7,439 bases of DNA, from NCBI GenBank assembly GCA_965372385.1, contig CBDVCD010000168.1:1-7439 (forward strand), written 5' to 3'. The DNA comes from JASJBU01 sp965372385 (GTDB taxonomy: Bacteria; Pseudomonadota; Gammaproteobacteria; Chromatiales; Chromatiaceae). The position numbers were made by a program, and so were the translations under genes. This document shows positions 1-5,246 of the stretch, piece after piece (within the stretch, counting starts at the first letter, position 1; every line of letters begins with the position of its first letter). The notes below the pieces were generated by a model. The model had not been told where the DNA came from. It worked only from the letters and a program-made list of their open reading frames with translations, and did no database searches.

Positions 1-2160
1 TCGGTGGCCGAGATACTCTCTGGATTGCGTCTCGATCGGGAGACGCTGGCGGCGGCCATCCTGCTGGGGGTACTGAGGAGTGATGCGGTTAACCTGGATC
101 TGTTGACCAAGCAGTTTGGTGCAAATTTGGCCAGGATGGTGGACGATCTCGACCGCATCAGTCGTTTGACCGATGTTTCCTCAGAGGTATCAGCCGAGGC
201 CGTTGCTGGGCGTCCTGCCCCCAAGGCACTTGTGCCTCCCCGCACGGCGGCCGTTCCTAGGCGTCCTGCCTCCACGGCACTTGTACCTCCCCGTACGGCG
301 GCCGTTCCTAGGCGTCCTGCCTCCACGGCACTTGTACATCCCTGTACGGCGGATGAAAAGGAGGACGCGGAAAACCTGCGCCGCCTGCTGCTGGGCATCG
401 CGGAGGATGTCCGGGTGGTGCTGGTGGTGGTGGCCGAGCGACTGCACCTGATGCGCATTGCGCGGGAGCTTCCTGATGAGATCCGCTGCCGCCTGGCGGA
501 AGAGACCCGGGATATCTACGCACCCCTGGCCAACCGTTTGGGTATCTGGCAGATCAAATGGGAGTTGGAGGATCTGGTGTTACGTTTTCTCCAGCCGCAG
601 GAGTACCAGCAGATTGCCAGTCAGTTGGATGGCCGCAGGGTGGATCGGGAATGCTTTATCCATGAAGTGATCCAACTGTTGCACGAGAAGTTCCGCGAGG
701 TGGGCGTCCATGCGGAGATCAACGGCCGGCCGAAACATATCTACAGCATCTGGCGCAAGATGCAGCGCAAGGCGGTGGATATCGAGCAGATCTTCGACCT
801 GCGCGCGGTGCGGGTAGTGGTGGACGATATCGCCCAGTGCTATGCCACCCTGGGTGTGGTGCACGGCCTGTGGAAACATATCCCCGGCGAATTCGACGAC
901 TATATCGCCACCCCCAAGGCCAATATGTACCAGTCGATTCACACAGCGGTGATCGGCCCGGAGGATAAGACCATGGAGGTGCAGATTCGTACCCGCGATA
1001 TGCATCACCACAGTGAGCTGGGGGTGGCGGCCCACTGGCGCTACAAGGAGAATACCAAGCATGACGCGGACTTCGAGCGCCGCATCGTGTGGATGCGCCA
1101 CTGGCTGGAGCTCAAGGATGGGGGTGACGAAAGCAGCGGGTTTCTGGAGCAGTCCGATGCCCGGCTGGAAACAGCCCGGATCTATGTGCTGACTCCCCAG
1201 GGCAAGGTGGTGGAGCTTCCCAAGACTTCCACGGCCCTTGATTTTGCCTATGCCATCCACTCCGATGTGGGGCACCGCTGCAGAGGGGCGAGGGTGGACG
1301 GGCATATCGTGCAACTCACCCGGCCCTTGAGCAGTGGCGAAACCGTAGAGATACTGACCGCAAAAAACGGTACGCCCAGCCGGGACTGGATCAATCCCCA
1401 TCTGGGTTATCTGCACACCTCGAAGGCGCGCAACCGGGTAAAACAGTGGTTCAAACATCAGGACTTTGAGCATCACGTGGACCAGGGCAGGGCCGCTCTG
1501 GAACGGGAGATGACCCGCCTGGCGGTCACTCAGCGGCCAGATCTAGGGGCCTTGGCTCCACGCTATAATCTGCGGCACGCCAATGATGTGTTGGCGGCCA
1601 TCGGGCGGGGCGATATCTCTCCTGTGCAGATTGCGGGCTTCGGCGAGCACCAGAAACCTGAGCCTGCTGAACCTCCCATTGCGCAACAACGCCAGAAGAG
1701 CTCCGCGAAAGGAGAGGTGATGGTCGCAGGGGTGGAGGACCTGATGACCAGCATGGCCCGTTGCTGTAAACCGGTTCCCTATGACGACATCGTGGGTTTC
1801 GTCACCCGGGGTCGGGGGGTGACGGTCCATCGGCGGGATTGTTCCAATATTCGTTCAATGGATGAGGATGAACGGAGACGGCTGGTCCAGGTCAGCTGGA
1901 GCGAGGAACAGAACGAGGCCACCTATCCGGTTGATATCCTCATCCACGCCAATGATCGCAAGGGCCTGCTGCGGGATATCTCCGCGATCTTCACCAATGA
2001 AGAGGTCGACGTGATCGCCGTGAATACCAGCAGTGACAGGAAAAAAGATACCGCGACCATGCAATTTACCTTGGAGGTTGCCGACATGGAGCAGCTCAGA
2101 CGACTATTGGCCAAGGCGGAACAGCTGCCCGATGTGATCGAGGTCAAGCGGCAAATCTGA
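1..2160 (+). CDS. relA: RelA, ribosome-associated (p)ppGpp synthetase, 5'-partial
   Basis: RelA makes (p)ppGpp from ATP and GTP/GDP when uncharged tRNA sits in the ribosomal A site, starting the stringent response. Numbering from the GTG at position 4 (aligning with about residue 62 of E. coli RelA), the visible part has a degenerate HD hydrolase domain (about 1-180), the synthetase domain (about 190-370; GRPKHIYSIW from 241, EFDDYIATPK from 296), TGS (about 391-452), a helical region, the conserved-cysteine zinc-finger domain (C587, C588, H609, C613) and a C-terminal ACT domain (about 640-716). The HD and ED pairs of active hydrolases are replaced by LG and RS, and EFDD replaces the RxKD motif of bifunctional Rel, so this should be the synthetase-only enzyme. 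The frame is open to the window edge, so GTG 4 is not the true start; roughly 60 residues are missing. Odd feature: a 51-residue tandem-repeat insert at 66-116. No clear terminator follows. Confidence 0.96.
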   Translation, partial: SVAEILSGLRLDRETLAAAILLGVLRSDAVNLDLLTKQFGANLARMVDDLDRISRLTDVSSEVSAEAVAGRPAPKALVPPRTAAVPRRPASTALVPPRTAAVPRRPASTALVHPCTADEKEDAENLRRLLLGIAEDVRVVLVVVAERLHLMRIARELPDEIRCRLAEETRDIYAPLANRLGIWQIKWELEDLVLRFLQPQEYQQIASQLDGRRVDRECFIHEVIQLLHEKFREVGVHAEINGRPKHIYSIWRKMQRKAVDIEQIFDLRAVRVVVDDIAQCYATLGVVHGLWKHIPGEFDDYIATPKANMYQSIHTAVIGPEDKTMEVQIRTRDMHHHSELGVAAHWRYKENTKHDADFERRIVWMRHWLELKDGGDESSGFLEQSDARLETARIYVLTPQGKVVELPKTSTALDFAYAIHSDVGHRCRGARVDGHIVQLTRPLSSGETVEILTAKNGTPSRDWINPHLGYLHTSKARNRVKQWFKHQDFEHHVDQGRAALEREMTRLAVTQRPDLGALAPRYNLRHANDVLAAIGRGDISPVQIAGFGEHQKPEPAEPPIAQQRQKSSAKGEVMVAGVEDLMTSMARCCKPVPYDDIVGFVTRGRGVTVHRRDCSNIRSMDEDERRRLVQVSWSEEQNEATYPVDILIHANDRKGLLRDISAIFTNEEVDVIAVNTSSDRKKDTATMQFTLEVADMEQLRRLLAKAEQLPDVIEVKRQI
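199..351 (+). repeat. Three tandem 51-bp direct repeats inside relA
   Basis: There are three uninterrupted copies at 199-249, 250-300 and 301-351. Copies 2 and 3 differ at 2 of 51 bases and copies 1 and 2 at 6 of 51, so the 2/3 duplication looks most recent. The period is a multiple of three, so relA stays in frame; each unit encodes 17 residues of the type AVPRRPASTALVPPRTA. Each internal junction (244-254 and 295-305) carries the palindrome ACGGC-G-GCCGT, and copy 1 also holds AGGCAC-TT-GTGCCT (224-237). Codon use (CCT, CTT, GTT, GTA, ACG) differs from the CTG/GTG-rich codons around it, which suggests the repeat did not arise as ordinary RelA coding sequence. E. coli RelA has only a short loop here (about residues 122-131). 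Confidence 0.95.
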
Positions 2161-2220
2161 GATCCGAGCGAAACCGCCAGGGCATGCATCGAAAGCGGAT
2201 CACAGTTTGGTTAGGTAAAA

Positions 2221-2249
2221 TTGCCAGGGTCTGGTCAGCCAGCTAAACT
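2221..2249 (+). promoter_or_regulatory. Candidate sigma-70 promoter for rlmN-pilW-rodZ
   Basis: TTGCCA at 2221-2226 matches the -35 consensus at 5 of 6 bases. TAAACT at 2244-2249 matches the -10 consensus at 4 of 6, with an ideal 17-base spacer. A start near 2256 would leave a leader of about 98 bases before rlmN. It lies in the only real gap upstream of the three-gene operon. Prediction from pattern only. Confidence 0.5.
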
Positions 2250-2338
2250 AACATGCTGTTATACGTTGGATTTTTTATGGTTGGCTGCAGGAATCGATAG
2301 AAAGTGCGAACAGGCGGGCGGGCCATTTTGTTGTTAAC

Positions 2339-2346
2339 TAAGGAAG
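2339..2346 (+). promoter_or_regulatory. Ribosome binding site supporting the TTG start of rlmN
   Basis: TAAGGAAG contains a good Shine-Dalgarno core (AAGGA) about nine bases before TTG 2354. The TAA at 2339-2341 is also an in-frame stop for rlmN, so translation must begin after it. The next in-frame ATG (2402) would remove the conserved INLLELD segment, leaving TTG 2354 as the best start. Confidence 0.7.
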
Positions 2347-2353
2347 TAAGTTC

Positions 2354-3448
2354 TTGGGTGAAGTAGAAAAAATCAATTTGTTGGAGCTGGATCTGCCGGC
2401 GATGGAGGCCTTTTTCCTCGAGCTGGGTTCGAAGGCCTTCCATGGGCGCAATGTCTTTAAATGGATTCACAAGCATGGCGTGACCGATTTCGACGCCATG
2501 ACCGATATCTCCAAACGCCTGCGGGAACAGTTACACGCCCTGGCTGAGGTAGACCTGCCCGAACTGGTTTTCGAACAACCCGCCTTGGATGGTACCCGCA
2601 AGTGGCTGATCGAGTTGCTGGACGGTCAACGCATCGAGACGGTCTATATTCCCGATGATGGCCGCAGTACGATCTGTGTCTCTTCTCAGGTCGGTTGCGC
2701 CCTGGATTGCTCCTTCTGTTCCACCGCCCAGCAGGGATTCAATCGGAATCTTTCGGTGGCCGAGATCATCGGTCAGGTCTGGATCGCCACCCGGGAGCTG
2801 GGTCATGCCCCGACCAATGTGGTGATGATGGGCATGGGCGAGCCCCTGGCCAACTTTGATGCGGTGGTGACGGCCATGAATATCATGCAGGACGATCTGG
2901 CCTATATGCTCTCCAAGTACCGGGTCACCCTCAGTACCTCCGGTATCGTACCGGCCCTGAAGCAGCTGAGAGAGGTCAGCGATGTGAGTCTGGCGGTCTC
3001 CCTGCATGCGCCGGACAACGCCTTGCGGGACCGGCTGGTGCCGATCAACCGGAAATATCCCCTGGAAGAGCTGATCCCCGCCTGCCGTGAATTTATCCGC
3101 GGGGACAAGCGCCGCAAGGTAACCTGGGAGTATGTGATGCTGGATGGCATCAATGACAGCATACAGCATGCCAAGGCCCTGATACGGCTGCTGGAAGGTA
3201 CGCCCTCCAAGGTCAATCTGATTCCCTTCAACACTTTTCCGGGCACCTCTTACCAGGCTTCCCCCCCTGAGCGGGTGGAGGCCTTTCGTCAGCGACTTAA
3301 ACGTTCGGGCATCATCTCCATGACCCGCAAGACTCGGGGTGACGAGATCGACGCCGCCTGTGGGCAACTGGTTGGGCGTGTCAGGGACCGCAGCCGGCGT
3401 GATCTGAAACGCAATCAGCCGAAGTTATCCGAGGTTCGTGTATCGTGA
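2354..3448 (+). CDS. rlmN: RlmN, dual-specificity 23S rRNA A2503 / tRNA A37 C2-methyltransferase
   Basis: A radical-SAM enzyme that methylates C2 of A2503 at the peptidyl-transferase centre of 23S rRNA and C2 of A37 in a set of tRNAs. The 364 residues (E. coli 384) run without gaps. The radical-SAM cluster motif CxxxCxxC is C115, C119, C122. The two cysteines of the methyl-transfer mechanism correspond to C108 (in TICVSSQ) and C336 (in EIDAACGQL), both present. The GEP motif (MMGMGEPL) and SAM-binding TLSTSG stretch are also intact. The N-terminal INLLELD segment matches the E. coli start region and supports the TTG start. It is first in a packed operon; its stop TGA overlaps the GTG start of pilW by four bases (GTGA). 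The resistance homologue Cfr is unlikely given close agreement with housekeeping RlmN throughout. Confidence 0.97.
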   Translation: MGEVEKINLLELDLPAMEAFFLELGSKAFHGRNVFKWIHKHGVTDFDAMTDISKRLREQLHALAEVDLPELVFEQPALDGTRKWLIELLDGQRIETVYIPDDGRSTICVSSQVGCALDCSFCSTAQQGFNRNLSVAEIIGQVWIATRELGHAPTNVVMMGMGEPLANFDAVVTAMNIMQDDLAYMLSKYRVTLSTSGIVPALKQLREVSDVSLAVSLHAPDNALRDRLVPINRKYPLEELIPACREFIRGDKRRKVTWEYVMLDGINDSIQHAKALIRLLEGTPSKVNLIPFNTFPGTSYQASPPERVEAFRQRLKRSGIISMTRKTRGDEIDAACGQLVGRVRDRSRRDLKRNQPKLSEVRVS

Positions 3449-4236
3449 GTAGAATCACTCTCTTAGTGAGATGCTCTCTGTTGCTGACGATCGCTGCTGT
3501 CACGGGTTGTGCCACCCAGGGGCAGATCAGCGAAGGCAAGGATACCATTGGAGACCTGGGCAGAGAAAAGGGCGAGAGCCCGGCAACCCTCTACGTCGAA
3601 TTAGGCATCGCCTACCTGAATGAGGGACAGCTGGACATTGCGCTGAAAAAACTCAATAAGGGGATCTCACTCGATCCGGAAAACGCTCAAGCCCACAATG
3701 TTGTGGGCATCCTCTATGAGCGGTTGGGAGAGATGGAACTGGCCGGAGAATACTTTGCCAGGGCGGTTGAACTGCAGCCACGGGATCCCTATATCCGCAA
3801 CGCCCGTGGCAGCTATTTCTGCAATCAAGGGCAATACGACGAGGCCGCGGAGGAATTCGAGAGCGCCTTGAGCAATCCGCTCTACCGCACCCCCTGGGTG
3901 GCAATGACGAATGCGGGGCTCTGCATGGAACGGTCAGGCGACAGGGCCGTAGCGGAGCAATACTATCGGCGGGCATTGAAGAAGAATGATAAATTTCACA
4001 TCGCACTCTATCAGATGGCAAAATTAACCTTGCGCCAAAATAACCATCTCTCGGCGCGGGCCTATCTGGAGCGCTATAATGAGGTCGCCGAACCCACGGC
4101 CGGCTCCTTATGGCTTGGGGTTCAGATCGAACAACATCTGGGAGACAGAGGCAAGGTCTTCGAATACAAGGCCCAACTGCAGGATAAATTTCCCGATGCC
4201 CCTGAAGTTCAGCTTCTCCGTCAGTCAAACTACTAA
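3445..4236 (+). CDS. pilW: PilW/PilF, type IV pilus biogenesis TPR lipoprotein (secretin pilotin)
   Basis: An outer-membrane lipoprotein that in Pseudomonas (PilF) is needed for localisation and multimerisation of the PilQ secretin, and in Neisseria (PilW) for pilus stability. The 263-residue product begins with a lipoprotein signal peptide: R3 and R9, a hydrophobic core, then the lipobox AVTGC with lipidated C22. Residue +2 is Ala rather than Asp, as expected for outer-membrane sorting. About six TPR units follow from residue 47 to the end, e.g. 48-80, 81-114, 115-147, 150-183. C126 and C160 lie in neighbouring repeats and may form a disulfide (inference). The GTG start overlaps the rlmN stop and has a modest GAGG at 3431-3434, suggesting coupled translation. 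Position between rlmN and rodZ is the standard gammaproteobacterial one and argues against a generic TPR protein. It implies the cell has type IV pili, whose other genes are not here. Confidence 0.92.
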   Translation: MSRITLLVRCSLLLTIAAVTGCATQGQISEGKDTIGDLGREKGESPATLYVELGIAYLNEGQLDIALKKLNKGISLDPENAQAHNVVGILYERLGEMELAGEYFARAVELQPRDPYIRNARGSYFCNQGQYDEAAEEFESALSNPLYRTPWVAMTNAGLCMERSGDRAVAEQYYRRALKKNDKFHIALYQMAKLTLRQNNHLSARAYLERYNEVAEPTAGSLWLGVQIEQHLGDRGKVFEYKAQLQDKFPDAPEVQLLRQSNY

Positions 4237-5246
4237 TGACAGCATCAACCAACTTAGAACCTGAGCAGGTTCAATCCGCGGAATCCATTGAAAGTCCGGG
4301 TGCCCGACTGCGTAAAGAGCGCCAGTCCCAGGGTCTGGATCAGGCCCGGATTGCAGCCCAACTTCATCTGAACGAAAGCATGATCGAAGCGCTCGAAGGG
4401 GACGATTTCAATACCTTGCCCGGGACGGTTTTCGTGCAGGGATATCTGCGAAACTATGCGCGTCTTCTAGGGGTGCCGGAAAAGGAGATACTGGACTCTT
4501 ATCAGCGTCTCTGCCCTGAGCCAGATGAGGGCTGTCTGAACAGCACTGCATCAGGCAGTGTAACCAGGGAGGTACGAAGCAGTCACGGGGTGGTGCAACT
4601 GGTAACCTGGTCGATTGTGATTGGATTGATTGTGCTGCTATTCATCTGGTGGCGGGGGCGCCTCGATTGGCAGGCGGAGTCGATGTTGGAGGTCCCGCCG
4701 GATGAGGTGATGCTTCAGGAACAAGTGATGCAGGATGAGGTCTTGTCCGACCGGATGCCCACACTGACATTGCCTGCGGCGGAAAAGGCAACGGCCAGCC
4801 AGTTGGAGAGCAGGGTTGAGGAAACCCAGTCCGAAGTGGAAGCTGTAATGGAACAGGCCACTCTTTCCGGCGCTGAAGCACCACCGCTGGAAGAGCCTGA
4901 GTTGCCGGTGAGTGTCGCAGAGATCCCGCTGCCAACGGTGGAGGCCGGTTCGCTTTCGCAGCCGGTAGCAGAAACTCAACAGGAAGCCCAACCTGTGCGT
5001 GAGTTGGAGTTCGAGTTCACCGAGCGCTGTTGGACGGAAGTGCGTGACGCAAGCGGTAAGGCGCAGATCATAGGCGAGATGCGTGCCGGTGCCCGCCGAA
5101 CCCTCGATGCCAGTTTAGGACCATTCAGGATCGTCCTGGGGAACGCGGCCGGTGCCAAACTCAGTCTTGATGGAGAACCCTTTGACCTGGCTCCCTATAC
5201 CAGTGGTGGTGTTGCCCGTTTCACACTGGACCCGTCCAATCCTTGA
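4236..5246 (+). CDS. rodZ: RodZ, MreB-binding cell-shape protein
   Basis: A single-pass inner-membrane protein that links the MreB cytoskeleton to the elongasome and keeps rod shape. At 336 residues it is almost the length of E. coli RodZ (337). An HTH_25-type helix-turn-helix domain (about 21-92; GARLRKERQSQGLDQARIA and FVQGYLRNYARLLG) faces the cytoplasm, where it binds MreB. One transmembrane helix lies at about 119-139, ending in WWRGR. A low-complexity Glu/Pro/Ala-rich periplasmic linker spans about 145-254, and a C-terminal DUF4115 beta domain about 255-333. The start ATG shares one base with the pilW stop (TAATG) and has no evident Shine-Dalgarno, so translation probably depends on coupling to pilW. 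Its last 17 codons overlap the end of uvrA on the other strand. ispG, commonly next downstream, is not here. Confidence 0.95.
   Translation: MTASTNLEPEQVQSAESIESPGARLRKERQSQGLDQARIAAQLHLNESMIEALEGDDFNTLPGTVFVQGYLRNYARLLGVPEKEILDSYQRLCPEPDEGCLNSTASGSVTREVRSSHGVVQLVTWSIVIGLIVLLFIWWRGRLDWQAESMLEVPPDEVMLQEQVMQDEVLSDRMPTLTLPAAEKATASQLESRVEETQSEVEAVMEQATLSGAEAPPLEEPELPVSVAEIPLPTVEAGSLSQPVAETQQEAQPVRELEFEFTERCWTEVRDASGKAQIIGEMRAGARRTLDASLGPFRIVLGNAAGAKLSLDGEPFDLAPYTSGGVARFTLDPSNP
5195..5246. other. 52-bp convergent overlap of the rodZ and uvrA 3' ends
   Basis: The rodZ stop TGA is at 5244-5246, and the uvrA stop (TAG on the minus strand) is at 5195-5197. The same bases encode the last 16 residues of UvrA and, in the opposite direction, the end of the RodZ C-terminal domain. 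No hairpin followed by a T-run is visible on either strand around it. Confidence 0.9.

Noticed and set aside
199..351. Short repeat array resembling CRISPR
   Set aside because: The copies abut directly with no spacers, the period is 51 bases, the array is inside an intact relA frame, and no cas gene is nearby.
925..948. Met in NMYQSIHT of RelA where E. coli has Gly (NGYQSIHT)
   Set aside because: Met at this site is common in Rel proteins of Gram-positive bacteria, so it is not a sign of a damaged active site.
580..1476. Long open frame antisense to relA (298 codons)
   Set aside because: It is a shadow of the codon bias of relA; its translation shows no recognisable domain. A similar 278-codon antisense frame at 2531-3367 within rlmN is rejected for the same reason.
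2161..2201. Inverted repeat GATCCG (2161-2166) / CGGATC (2196-2201) as a relA terminator
   Set aside because: Only six base pairs enclose a 29-base loop and no T-run follows, so it is not a convincing intrinsic terminator.
2253..2300. A 15-codon ORF in the relA-rlmN gap encoding a hydrophobic peptide (MLLYVGFFMVGCRNR)
   Set aside because: It has no ribosome binding site, lies at or before the predicted transcription start, and has no recognisable leader-peptide features such as runs of one amino acid codon followed by an attenuator.
2354..3448. Possible Cfr-type resistance methyltransferase rather than RlmN
   Set aside because: The sequence tracks E. coli RlmN closely (e.g. NVVMMGMGEPL, RKTRGDEIDAACGQL) and lies in the conserved rlmN-pilW-rodZ context.
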